From: Dysosmobacter sp. Marseille-Q4140
Lineage (GTDB): Bacteria; Bacillota; Clostridia; Oscillospirales; Oscillospiraceae
Assembly: GCA_018228705.1 (NCBI GenBank)
Contig: CP073694.1
Location: 2,666,001 to 2,730,000, forward strand
Length of the DNA: 64,000 nt
Reading direction: 5' to 3'
Below the pieces are notes generated by a model. That model was not told the DNA's origin and searched no databases. It saw nothing but the letters and a program-made list of their open reading frames with translations. A program made the position numbers and the translations under genes. Position 1 is the first letter of the stretch. Each line of letters begins with the position of its first letter. Shown one piece after another: positions 7,691 to 15,129 of this stretch.

Positions 7691-8800
7691 ATGAAATTTT
7701 TCCAGAAACGAGGCGTGGCCGCCATCGTCATGGTGCTGGCCATCGTGGCAGGCGCGGCGCTGGGACAGCTGCGCGAGCCCGACAGCTCCGACGCGCCCTC
7801 CACTGCCATCGTGGGCACCTATACGTATACGTACGACAACGCCGGGGTGCTCACCGACGAGACCATGGAGCACATGGACGCCATGAACGCCTCTCTCTTC
7901 GCCCAGACCGGCGCCCAGATCCTGACCGTGACGGTGGACACCACCGGCGGGCAGGACATTATGGACTACGCCCTGGACCTGGGCAACACCTACGGCGTGG
8001 GCTCCGCTGAGCGGAACAACGGCGTGGTGATGGTTCTGGCTCTGGAGAACATCTCCCAGAGCGGCCTGGTGGGCGATTACTGCGTGGTGGTGGGCGACGG
8101 CCTGGGCAGCCACGTGGACGATTTCACCGCCATGCAGTCCTACTATCTGGAGAGCGACTTTGCCGCCGGAGACTACGACGCCGGCGTCCTGGCCGCCTTC
8201 GACGCCTTCATCGCCTGGTTCGCCGACTTCTACGGCGTGGACATCCGGGAGGGCTACATCCCCGCCGTGCCGGAGACGTACACCAGCGGCACCTACTACA
8301 CCGAGAGCACCGGCTACTTCGCCCCCACCTTCGGGGCCGTGCTGGTGGACCTGCTGGGCGTGATGGTGGTGCTGTTCGTGGTGTGGGTGATCCTGGACGG
8401 CGTCCGCTACAACCGCTACCGTCGGCGGTATCTGCTGCCGGGCATGGGGCGGCCCACGGTGCTGTACTATCCCATCTTCTGGGGACGGCCCCGGCGGCCT
8501 CGTCCCCCCAGACCGCCCAGATCTCCCCGGCCTCCCAGACCGCCCGGATCTCCGCCCCCCGGCGGCCCCGGCGGCTTTGGCGGCGGAGGCTTCTTCGGCG
8601 GGGGCCTTGGCTCCGGCGGACCCTTAGGCGGCAGCCGCGGGGGAGGCAGCTTCGGCGGGAGCCGGGGCGGGTCCTTCGGCGGCGGCAGCTTCGGAGGCGG
8701 CTTCGGCGGCAGCCGGGGCGGCTTCGGAGGCGGGTCCTTCCGGGGCGGTTTCGGCGGCAGCCGCGGGGGCGGCGGCTTCCGGGGCGGCGGCCGGAGATAA
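7691..8800 (+). CDS. TPM-domain membrane protein with Gly/Arg-rich tail
   Basis: A 369-residue protein with an N-terminal signal/anchor segment (about residues 7-24), a TPM domain (about residues 37-190; AGVLTDETMEHMDAMN, ERNNGVVMVLAL), a second membrane helix (about residues 218-237) and a tail of about 120 residues dominated by Gly, Ser, Arg, Pro and Phe. TPM domains occur in plant photosystem II repair factor TLP18.3 and in many bacterial envelope proteins; the bacterial role is unclear. ATG 7691 is chosen over TTG 7685 because AGAGG at 7676-7680 is better spaced. The tail predicts a low-complexity cytoplasmic segment. Confidence 0.82.
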   Translation: MKFFQKRGVAAIVMVLAIVAGAALGQLREPDSSDAPSTAIVGTYTYTYDNAGVLTDETMEHMDAMNASLFAQTGAQILTVTVDTTGGQDIMDYALDLGNTYGVGSAERNNGVVMVLALENISQSGLVGDYCVVVGDGLGSHVDDFTAMQSYYLESDFAAGDYDAGVLAAFDAFIAWFADFYGVDIREGYIPAVPETYTSGTYYTESTGYFAPTFGAVLVDLLGVMVVLFVVWVILDGVRYNRYRRRYLLPGMGRPTVLYYPIFWGRPRRPRPPRPPRSPRPPRPPGSPPPGGPGGFGGGGFFGGGLGSGGPLGGSRGGGSFGGSRGGSFGGGSFGGGFGGSRGGFGGGSFRGGFGGSRGGGGFRGGGRR

Positions 8801-8807
8801 ATACGCA

Positions 8808-8842
8808 GAGAGCGGCGCGGCCACTTGGCCGCGCCGCTCTTT
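8808..8842. terminator. Bidirectional terminator between convergent genes
   Basis: GAGCGGCGCGGCC / GGCCGCGCCGCTC stem with a four-base loop, flanked by TTTC on one side; lies between the TPM gene and the convergent acetyltransferase. Confidence 0.85.
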
Positions 8843-9339
8843 CAATCTTCCTCCGCCAGGTCCAGCCCCAGATAGATGAGGTCCGGCATGGGTGCGCCGT
8901 TGTAGGACTCGATCTCCCGGAAGCCCAGCTTCTTATATAGGCGGATGGCCCCCGCCAGGAAGGGGAAGGTGTCCAGCACCATCCGCCGGCAGCCCATGGA
9001 CCGGGCATCCGCGATCAGGCGGCGGACCGTCCGCTCCGCCAGTCCCTGCCCCCGGAAGGCGGGGCGGATGTAGAGCCGCTTGAGCTCCCACAGGCCGCCC
9101 TCCAGAGGCCGGATGGCCCCGGTGCCCACGGCTTCTCCAGTCTCCGTCACCAGCAGGTACAGCCGCCCGTCCGGCGGGCCGTATTTGTCGGAGAGGTGGC
9201 TGAGCTCCTGGTCATAGTTCTGTAATTGCAGGTACGACTCAAAGGCGGGCTTCTCCGCCAGCAGCATGTCCGTGTACTCCCGGAACAGCGGGCCCACCGC
9301 CTCCGGGTGGGCGCAGCCGTCGAGAAATTGGATGTCCAC
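8842..9339 (-). CDS. GNAT family N-acetyltransferase
   Basis: A 165-residue GCN5-related acetyltransferase. The acetyl-CoA binding signature is RPAFRGQGLAERTVRRLI in the middle of the protein, and FLAGAIRLYKKLGFREIE near the C-terminus is the usual terminal GNAT motif. The substrate cannot be told. The GTG start at 9339 is chosen because GGAGG lies nine bases upstream on the minus strand; the longer frame adds a basic segment with no family similarity. It is a single-gene unit. Confidence 0.85.
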   Translation of the reverse strand: MDIQFLDGCAHPEAVGPLFREYTDMLLAEKPAFESYLQLQNYDQELSHLSDKYGPPDGRLYLLVTETGEAVGTGAIRPLEGGLWELKRLYIRPAFRGQGLAERTVRRLIADARSMGCRRMVLDTFPFLAGAIRLYKKLGFREIESYNGAPMPDLIYLGLDLAEED

Positions 9340-9530
9340 GTCTCGCCGCCTCCTTTTTTCCAGCGTGCCCGGCGGGCGCCGGGCGTTTTTCCCAGTATAC
9401 CACGCCGCCGTGCCGCCGTCCACCGCCCGGGGCGGCGGAGAAAAAAGTTTTTGCCGGAGGGAACGATCCGCGCCCCTCCGGCGTGTTTACAGTGAAAGCG
9501 CTTTTCAAACCCCAGGAAAGGAGCGGACCC

Positions 9531-10064
9531 ATGACGGAACAGGAGAGGTTCCTCCGGCGGGCCATGGAGGCCCACGGCGGCGCCGTGTACCGGCTGGCCC
9601 TGTGCCGGACCCAGTCGGTGCCGGACGCGGAGGACGTGTATCAGGACGTGTTTTTGCGCCTGCTGAACCAGCGGGACGGCCCGGCGTGGGAGCCGGAGCA
9701 TCTGAAGGCCTGGCTGCTGCGGACGGCGCTGAACCGCTGCGCGGACCTGCACCGGCTGCGCCTGCGGCGGCCGGTGGTGCCGCTGGAGGAAGTGTCGGAG
9801 ACCGCCGCCGCGGAGGACGGAGCGGCGGAGCTGTGGGAGGCGGTGGGGCGGCTGCCGGAGAAGCTGCGCACGCCGGTGCACCTCTATTACGCCGAAGGCT
9901 ACACCGCCGGGGAGATCGCCGCCCTGCTGGGCGTCCCGGCGGCCACGGTCCGCACCCGGCTCCACCGGGCGCGGCAAAAACTGAAGGACATGCTGGGAGG
10001 TTGTGACGATGGAGAACCGATATCAGAAGATGACAGACCATATCCGTCCGCCGGAGGAACTTGA
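9531..10064 (+). CDS. ECF-type RNA polymerase sigma factor
   Basis: A 177-residue sigma-70 family factor with region 2 (PDAEDVYQDVFLRLL, about residues 40-54, and HLKAWLLRTALNRC near 68-81) and region 4 with a helix-turn-helix (AGEIAALLGVPAATVRTRLHRA, about residues 126-147). It would direct RNA polymerase to a dedicated promoter set. ATG 9531 has an AGGAAAGGAG site. Its last 18 codons overlap the following gene, which encodes its probable membrane-bound partner; such overlap indicates tight coupling of sigma and anti-sigma synthesis. Confidence 0.9.
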   Translation: MTEQERFLRRAMEAHGGAVYRLALCRTQSVPDAEDVYQDVFLRLLNQRDGPAWEPEHLKAWLLRTALNRCADLHRLRLRRPVVPLEEVSETAAAEDGAAELWEAVGRLPEKLRTPVHLYYAEGYTAGEIAALLGVPAATVRTRLHRARQKLKDMLGGCDDGEPISEDDRPYPSAGGT

Positions 10065-11307
10065 CCGGCGGGTGCTGGCCGCGGCCCGGGACGCGGCCGC
10101 GCCACAGCGGACCCGGCGCTCGGCCCGCCGGTGGGTCCGGGCGGCCGTGTGCGCCGCCTGTGCCCTGGCGCTGGTGCTGGGCACCTGGCGTCTTTCCCCC
10201 GGAGCAGAGAGTGAAACGGATGGCGCGGCTCTGCCCGCCTTCTCCTTCGGCCTGACGGCCTACGCCGCCGACACCGGGGAGTATGCTCCCTCCAATGCCA
10301 ACGGCGCCCTGGCCTTCCGCACCGGCGGTGAGGGCGGCTGGACCGAGAGCGGTGGCTATTACACCGGCTGTATGTTCCAGGTGACGGGAGAGGACATCGC
10401 CTCCGTCTCCCTTTCCATCGACCGGGGCGGGCTGTACCGCTGCCGGCTGCGCACGGACCTGACGGAGGCGGAGATCGCCCAGGCGCGCCGGGCTATGGAG
10501 GAGGGCACCCTGGCCGCCGCTGCCATCACCCAGGAAGCGGACGGCAGCTGGTCCATGCCGGAGATCACCAGCCCGGAGACCTCCGTCACGGAGGACTACG
10601 ACCCGGAGACCAGCTACGGCTTCTGGGTCCCGGGAGTGGACGCGGAGCGCTGGCAGGAGGACATGAGAGAGGCGTCCCACGAGAGCATCGACTGCCTGGA
10701 CGGCGCCCGGCTGACGGTCTGCGTCACCTTCTCCGACGGCAGCACCCAGAGCAAGACGTACACCCTCTCCACCGGCAGGCTCCGGTACGCGCCGGACGGG
10801 GATGGCCCCGGCGGGACCCTGCTGCCCCAGCTGGCCGGGGACGACGAGTCCTACGTCTACGGCGTCTACGCCGAGTCTGAGAGCGAGGGGCGCTATTTCC
10901 TCTGGCCGGTCCCGGGGGCCAGCACCATCAGCCTCTCCAACCCCTACGGGGCAGGGGAGAACGGCACCTTCCACGCCGGCATCGACATTCCCGCCCCGGC
11001 GGGCACGGCCGTCCTGGCGGCGGCGGACGGCACTGTGGCGGAGATCGGCTTTGACAGCGAGCGGGGCAACTACATCGTCCTGGACCACGGCGGCGGACTG
11101 ACCACCCTCTACGGCCAGTGCCGGGAGATCGCGGAGGGACTGACGGAGGGCGATGCCGTCTCCGCCGGGGAGACCGTCGCCGTCCTGGGCGCCACCGGCA
11201 TGGCCACCGGCGCCCACCTCCACTTTGAGGTCCGCCTGGACGGGGGGCCCCAGGACCCGGTGGCCTACTTCGACAGCGCCGTCCGGGATACCCTGCGCAT
11301 GGGCTGA
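10009..11307 (+). CDS. Anti-sigma-like membrane protein fused to an M23 (LytM) peptidase domain
   Basis: A 432-residue protein with a short basic cytoplasmic N-terminus (about 43 residues), one membrane helix (about 44-60), a Ser/Thr-rich extracytoplasmic region of unknown fold (about 65-280), and a C-terminal peptidase M23 domain. Zinc ligands appear intact: HxxxD (H322-D326 in HAGID) and HxH (H403, H405 in HLHFE), so endopeptidase activity on peptidoglycan crosslinks is plausible. It overlaps the ECF sigma gene by 56 bases, hence the anti-sigma inference; the N-terminus is too short to show a classic zinc anti-sigma motif. ATG 10009 is eight bases after GGGAGG. Confidence 0.78.
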   Translation: MENRYQKMTDHIRPPEELDRRVLAAARDAAAPQRTRRSARRWVRAAVCAACALALVLGTWRLSPGAESETDGAALPAFSFGLTAYAADTGEYAPSNANGALAFRTGGEGGWTESGGYYTGCMFQVTGEDIASVSLSIDRGGLYRCRLRTDLTEAEIAQARRAMEEGTLAAAAITQEADGSWSMPEITSPETSVTEDYDPETSYGFWVPGVDAERWQEDMREASHESIDCLDGARLTVCVTFSDGSTQSKTYTLSTGRLRYAPDGDGPGGTLLPQLAGDDESYVYGVYAESESEGRYFLWPVPGASTISLSNPYGAGENGTFHAGIDIPAPAGTAVLAAADGTVAEIGFDSERGNYIVLDHGGGLTTLYGQCREIAEGLTEGDAVSAGETVAVLGATGMATGAHLHFEVRLDGGPQDPVAYFDSAVRDTLRMG

Positions 11308-11320
11308 CCGGCCGCAAACA

Positions 11321-11351
11321 GAAAAGACCGCCCCTGGGGCGGTCTTTTTTG
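11321..11351 (+). terminator. Rho-independent terminator after the sigma/peptidase operon
   Basis: AAAAGACCGCCCC / GGGGCGGTCTTTT stem with a very small loop and six T residues. Confidence 0.92.
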
Positions 11352-11387
11352 CGGTTCAATAAATTTTGTGAAAATGAAAATTTAATC

Positions 11388-11416
11388 TTGACTTTAATAA
11401 AATTAAAATTTATATT
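11388..11416 (+). promoter_or_regulatory. Sigma-A promoter in an AT-rich palindromic spacer
   Basis: TTGACT (11388-11393), 17-base spacer, TATATT (11411-11416). The flanking AT-rich sequence contains AAATTTAAT and ATTAAAATTT as a loose inverted repeat around the -35, a possible operator for the downstream regulator. Confidence 0.75.
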
Positions 11417-11441
11417 AATTTTATGAAAGGGGCGTGAGCAG

Positions 11442-11735
11442 ATGGCAACTATGCCGGTGTGGATGGCGGAGCTGGAGGACGAGGATGTGACCTTCATCAA
11501 GAAGTTTCTCCTCTCCTCCGGATCGCTGAAGGAGGTGGCGGCGCTGTACGGCGTCAGCTACCCCACGGTACGGCTGCGGCTGGACCGGCTGATCCAGAAG
11601 ATCCAGCTGACGGAGAGCGCTGAGGCGGATCCCTATGTGTCGCTGGTGAAGCGGCTGGCGGTGGACGACAAGCTGGATTTCGACACCGCCAAGCTCCTGA
11701 TCACCGAATACCGCAGGACAAAGGAGGAACATTGA
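11442..11735 (+). CDS. DUF2089 family helix-turn-helix protein
   Basis: A 97-residue protein of the DUF2089 type, with the helix-turn-helix reading SGSLKEVAALYGVSYPTVRLRL at about residues 26-47, followed by RLIQKI and a short helical tail. Longer family members carry an N-terminal zinc ribbon, which is absent here. It probably regulates the membrane protein encoded directly after it (one-base gap). ATG 11442 follows AAAGGGGCG. Confidence 0.75.
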   Translation: MATMPVWMAELEDEDVTFIKKFLLSSGSLKEVAALYGVSYPTVRLRLDRLIQKIQLTESAEADPYVSLVKRLAVDDKLDFDTAKLLITEYRRTKEEH

Positions 11736-11736
11736 C

Positions 11737-12060
11737 ATGGCGATTGCATCGAGGTTTCTGGCCGTGGCGCTGATCGTATTTCTGGTGCTGATCGTGGGCG
11801 GTGTGGCGCTGCAGATCTTTCTGTCCCGGAGAAAGAGCAAATGGCTGGGATTGATCCTGCCGCTGCTGACGTTTTTGTACGCCCTGGCGCTGACGCTGAA
11901 CGTCACATCCATCGACGGCGCCTTCCCCTGGGGGGCGCTCCTGGCTGCCTTCCTGCTGGGGAACATCCCCACGCTGGTGCTGCTGGCCATCTACTGGGCG
12001 GTCCGGGAGAAGTTCCGGGTGCGGGACCAGATCGACAAAATGAACATTGACGACCTGTAA
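11737..12060 (+). CDS. Small membrane protein paired with DUF2089 regulator
   Basis: A 107-residue protein with three hydrophobic segments (about residues 6-28, 37-52 and 64-88) and a charged C-terminal tail (REKFRVRDQIDKMNIDDL). I do not recognise a named family. It starts one base after the DUF2089 stop with AGGAGG at 11722-11727, so the two are an operon; a regulator plus small membrane protein pair suggests envelope stress sensing, which is only inference. Confidence 0.75.
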   Translation: MAIASRFLAVALIVFLVLIVGGVALQIFLSRRKSKWLGLILPLLTFLYALALTLNVTSIDGAFPWGALLAAFLLGNIPTLVLLAIYWAVREKFRVRDQIDKMNIDDL

Positions 12061-12065
12061 GAGAC

Positions 12066-12095
12066 AAAAAAGACCGCCGGAAGGCGGTTTTTTTT
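12066..12095. terminator. Terminator between convergent genes
   Basis: AAAAAAGACCGCC / GGCGGTTTTTTTT around a GGAA loop; it abuts the stop codon of the convergent TRIC gene. Confidence 0.88.
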
Positions 12096-12736
12096 CACGG
12101 GTCCTCCTGGGGGCGGGTCCGGGGAAGGTTCCAGCGGAAGTGGGCGGAGAGCAGGCGGATCAGCAGCACCGCCGCGGTGCCGCCCAGGGTGGCGGGGACC
12201 TCGCCCCACACCCGCCACAGCCCCACGCACACCAGGGCCCCCGCCAGGGAGGCGGAGGCGTACACATGCTTGACGAAGATGTAGGGCGTCTGTCCGGCCA
12301 GCACGTCCCGCAGCACGCCGCCGCCCACGCCGGTGACCACGCCCACGAACACCAGCAAAAACAGCGTGGGGCTGCCGGTACTGCCGTAGGCGATGCGGAT
12401 GCCCACCACGGTGAAGATGCCAAGGCCCGCGGAGTCCAGGATCAGCATGGACAGGTCGTACAGCCGCTGGTCCCACATCAGCACCCGCCGGATGCCCGGC
12501 AGAAACAGAACCAGCGAGGCGCCCAGGGCCACCAGGGCATAGATGGGATCCTGAAAGGTGGCGGGCGGGGTGTTGCCCAGGATCACGTCCCGGATGACGC
12601 CGCCGCCCACGGCGGTGGTCAGGCCCAGGGTGCACACGCCGAAGAGGTCCATGCCCCGTTTCAGCCCCGTAATGGCACCGGAGGCGGCGAAGGCCAGCGT
12701 CCCCGCCAGCTCCAGGATCAGGAAAAACAGTTCCAT
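12095..12736 (-). CDS. TRIC (UPF0126, YadS-like) trimeric cation channel family protein
   Basis: A 213-residue membrane protein built of two UPF0126 repeats, about seven helices, marked by GGGVIRDVILGNTPP (about residues 44-58) and GGGVLRDVLAGQTPYIF (about 129-145). Prokaryotic homologues of TRIC form trimeric potassium channels. The start is ATG 12736. It lies 10 bases downstream of a LysR-type gene on the same strand, and so is probably cotranscribed with it. Confidence 0.9.
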   Translation of the reverse strand: MELFFLILELAGTLAFAASGAITGLKRGMDLFGVCTLGLTTAVGGGVIRDVILGNTPPATFQDPIYALVALGASLVLFLPGIRRVLMWDQRLYDLSMLILDSAGLGIFTVVGIRIAYGSTGSPTLFLLVFVGVVTGVGGGVLRDVLAGQTPYIFVKHVYASASLAGALVCVGLWRVWGEVPATLGGTAAVLLIRLLSAHFRWNLPRTRPQEDP

Positions 12737-12746
12737 CGGCGCCGCC

Positions 12747-13634
12747 TCACACTTCTCCGCCCCGGACCATCTCCATGAAGGCGGCGGCCGCGGCGGTGGG
12801 GGAGACGTCCTGCAGGGTGCACATGTCCACGCTGCGGGCGGGAATGTCGAAGTCTACCTGCAAAAGCCGGATGTCCCCGGCCTCCAGGTCCTTTTTCACG
12901 AATTCCAGGGTCACGCCCGCCACACCCAGGCCGATCCGGGCCAGGGTCACCAGCAGCTGCCGGGAGCTCAGCTCGATCTCCGGCGTCAGCGTCACGCCGG
13001 CCTTTAAAAATTCCTGCTCCAGAAACACCCGGCTGCTGGCCTTGCGCTCCAGAAGGATCAGGGGGAACGATGCGATCTCCTGGCGGGTGTGGACGTGGTC
13101 GAAGTCGCACTCATACTCCCGGCCCGCCACAAAGGCGGTGTGGGTGGCAAAGCACGGCCATGTGACAAGCCCTGGGTCCGCCGGGGAGGAGGCGAAGGCG
13201 ATGTCCACCGCCCCGGACCGCAGCAGGGCCAGCACCTTGGCGCTGCGGCCGCTGACGATCTTCAGCCGGATGCCGGGGTGGAGCCGGTGGAAGGCCTCCA
13301 GATACGGCGTGAGAAACTGGCCGGTGACGGTGTCGCTGGCGCCGATGACCAGCGAGCCCAGCAGCAGCTGCTGGGCCTGGGAGAGCTTGTCCTCGCCGGT
13401 GGCGATAAGCCCCAGGGCGCTGCGGACATACTGATAGAGCAGCTGCCCCTCCCCGGTCAGCGTCACGCCCCGGGGACTGCGGGCGAACAGCCGGGCCTGG
13501 AGGGCCGTCTCCAGCTGCTTGACGGACTGGCTCACCGCCGACTGGGAGATATACAGGTTCCGGGCCGCCACGGAGATGTTGCCGGTTTCGGCCACCTCTT
13601 TGAACACCCGGTACAGTTCCAGCTTCACCGCCAT
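12747..13634 (-). CDS. LysR family transcriptional regulator
   Basis: A 295-residue LysR-type regulator. The winged helix-turn-helix covers about residues 1-60 (RVFKEVAETGNISVAARNLYISQSAVSQSVKQLE), followed by a linker helix and a substrate-binding effector domain (GSLVIGASDTVTGQFLTPYL onward). The start MAVKLELYRVF at 13634 follows an AGGAGGCGG site on the minus strand. It precedes the TRIC gene by 10 bases, so it may control its own operon; the ligand is unknown. Confidence 0.92.
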   Translation of the reverse strand: MAVKLELYRVFKEVAETGNISVAARNLYISQSAVSQSVKQLETALQARLFARSPRGVTLTGEGQLLYQYVRSALGLIATGEDKLSQAQQLLLGSLVIGASDTVTGQFLTPYLEAFHRLHPGIRLKIVSGRSAKVLALLRSGAVDIAFASSPADPGLVTWPCFATHTAFVAGREYECDFDHVHTRQEIASFPLILLERKASSRVFLEQEFLKAGVTLTPEIELSSRQLLVTLARIGLGVAGVTLEFVKKDLEAGDIRLLQVDFDIPARSVDMCTLQDVSPTAAAAAFMEMVRGGEV

Positions 13635-13749
13635 ACTGCCGCCTCCTGTTTTCGTAAAATCAGTGTTGCTTATCATAGGCAGACCCATTATAAGCAAGCC
13701 CCGGCAGAAAGGCAAGTCCTCCGCCGGGGAAAAATTCCCCCGGACGGCT

Positions 13750-13777
13750 TTGCAACCGCCGGCATTTTTGGTATACT
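13750..13777 (+). promoter_or_regulatory. Promoter for the ymdB-like gene
   Basis: TTGCAA (13750-13755), 16-base spacer, TATACT (13772-13777), 39 bases before the start codon. Confidence 0.7.
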
Positions 13778-13815
13778 CTATAAAATCAGCAAACGATCAC
13801 AGGGGAGGCGCGTAT

Positions 13816-14589
13816 ATGGAGATCCACATTCTGGCGGTAGGCGACGTGGTGGGGGAGCCGGGCCTGCGGCACCTGGAGCGGCACCTGCGGCCCTTGCAGA
13901 AACTCAAGGACATCGCCTTCACCGTGGTCAACGGGGAGAACGCCTCCGGCGTGGGGCTGACGCCGGACCAGGCCTGCCGGATCTACGACGCCGGCGCCGA
14001 CGCGGTGACCCTGGGCAACCACACCTTTGGGAAGATGCAGATTCGGGACTTCCTGGAGGACACGCCCTGGCTGCTGCGGCCCGCCAACTACACCGGCCGG
14101 GCCCCGGGCCGGGGCTGCGGGATCTTTGAGCGGAACGGCTTTTCCGTCCGGGTCGTCAACCTCATCGGCCGCTGCGACCTCCACTGGGGGGGAGAGAACC
14201 CCTTCACCACCGCCGATGCCCTGCTCAAGCGGGGAACGGCGGAGGTGACGCTGGTGGACTTCCACGCTGAGGCCACCAGCGAGAAGCTGGCCATGGGCTA
14301 CTACCTGGACGGCCGGGTGTCCGCCCTGTGGGGCACCCACACCCACGTGCCCACCGCCGACGAGCGGGTGTACCCCAAGGGCACCGGCTACATCACGGAC
14401 CTGGGCATGACCGGGCCGGTGGAGTCGGTGCTGGGGGTGGAGCCCTGGCAGTCGGTGGAGCATTTCTTGGGGGGCCTGCCGGGCCGCTACCGCAGCCCCG
14501 AGGGGCCCTGCAAGCTGCAGGGCGCCGTATTCACCGTGGATACCGCTACGGGCCTTTGCACCGCCGTGGAGCGGGTGGACGTCCGGTAA
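13816..14589 (+). CDS. YmdB-like (TIGR00282) metallophosphoesterase
   Basis: A 257-residue metallophosphoesterase of the TIGR00282 / YmdB family; the Bacillus protein is a 2',3'-cyclic phosphodiesterase influencing biofilm and motility decisions. Metal-binding motifs are visible: GDVVGEPG at residues 9-16, NGEN near 40, GNHTFGK near 68, and GTHTHVPTADER near 176. ATG 13816 follows AGGGGAGG. The usual neighbour rny is not in this window. A YbaK-type gene and an SbcD-type nuclease follow on the same strand. Confidence 0.93.
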   Translation: MEIHILAVGDVVGEPGLRHLERHLRPLQKLKDIAFTVVNGENASGVGLTPDQACRIYDAGADAVTLGNHTFGKMQIRDFLEDTPWLLRPANYTGRAPGRGCGIFERNGFSVRVVNLIGRCDLHWGGENPFTTADALLKRGTAEVTLVDFHAEATSEKLAMGYYLDGRVSALWGTHTHVPTADERVYPKGTGYITDLGMTGPVESVLGVEPWQSVEHFLGGLPGRYRSPEGPCKLQGAVFTVDTATGLCTAVERVDVR

Positions 14590-14627
14590 ATTGGGAGAAT
14601 TACAACATAAGAAAGAGGAAATGCAGT

Positions 14628-15116
14628 ATGTCAATCCAGAAAGTGAGAGCGTATTTTGAGACCCTGGGCATCGCGGACCGTATCCGGGAGTTTACCGTGT
14701 CCTCCGCCACGGTGGAGCTGGCGGCGGTGGCCGTGGGCGTGGAGGGCGCCCGCATTGCCAAGAGCCTGAGCTTCAAGGTGGACGACCACCCCATCATCAT
14801 CGTGGTGGCCGGGGACGCCAAGGTGGACAACAGCCGCTACAAGGCCCAGTTCCACACCAAGGCCAAGATGCTGACCTTTGAGGAGGCCCACACCCTCATC
14901 GGCCACGACGTGGGCGGCGTGTGCCCCTTCGCCCTGCCGGAGGACGTGCAGGTGTACCTGGACGTGTCCTTAAAGCGCTTTGAGACCGTGTTCCCCGCCG
15001 CCGGCAGCGACAACAGTGCCGTGGAGATGACCTGCGAGGAGCTGGAGCGGTACGCCTCCAACTTCGTGGCCTGGGTGGACGTGTGCAAGGCCTGGCGTCC
15101 GGAGGAGCAGAACTGA
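14628..15116 (+). CDS. YbaK/EbsC family aminoacyl-tRNA deacylase
   Basis: A 162-residue protein of the YbaK/ProX editing-domain superfamily, which hydrolyses mischarged aminoacyl-tRNA in trans. Family sequence includes ARIAKSLSFKVDD (about residues 40-52), VVAGDAKVDN (about 58-67) and GGVCPFALPEDVQVYLD (about 97-113). ATG 14628 is seven bases after an in-context AAAGAGGAAATG stretch. It lies 38 bases after ymdB and 13 bases before the nuclease gene, suggesting one transcript. Confidence 0.88.
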   Translation: MSIQKVRAYFETLGIADRIREFTVSSATVELAAVAVGVEGARIAKSLSFKVDDHPIIIVVAGDAKVDNSRYKAQFHTKAKMLTFEEAHTLIGHDVGGVCPFALPEDVQVYLDVSLKRFETVFPAAGSDNSAVEMTCEELERYASNFVAWVDVCKAWRPEEQN

Positions 15117-15129
15117 CGGGAGGCGGACC

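Noticed and set aside
8500..8790. Tandem DNA repeat in the TPM gene tail
   Set aside because: The Gly/Arg/Ser-rich coding sequence is repetitive in composition but I see no fixed repeat period; it is part of the protein.
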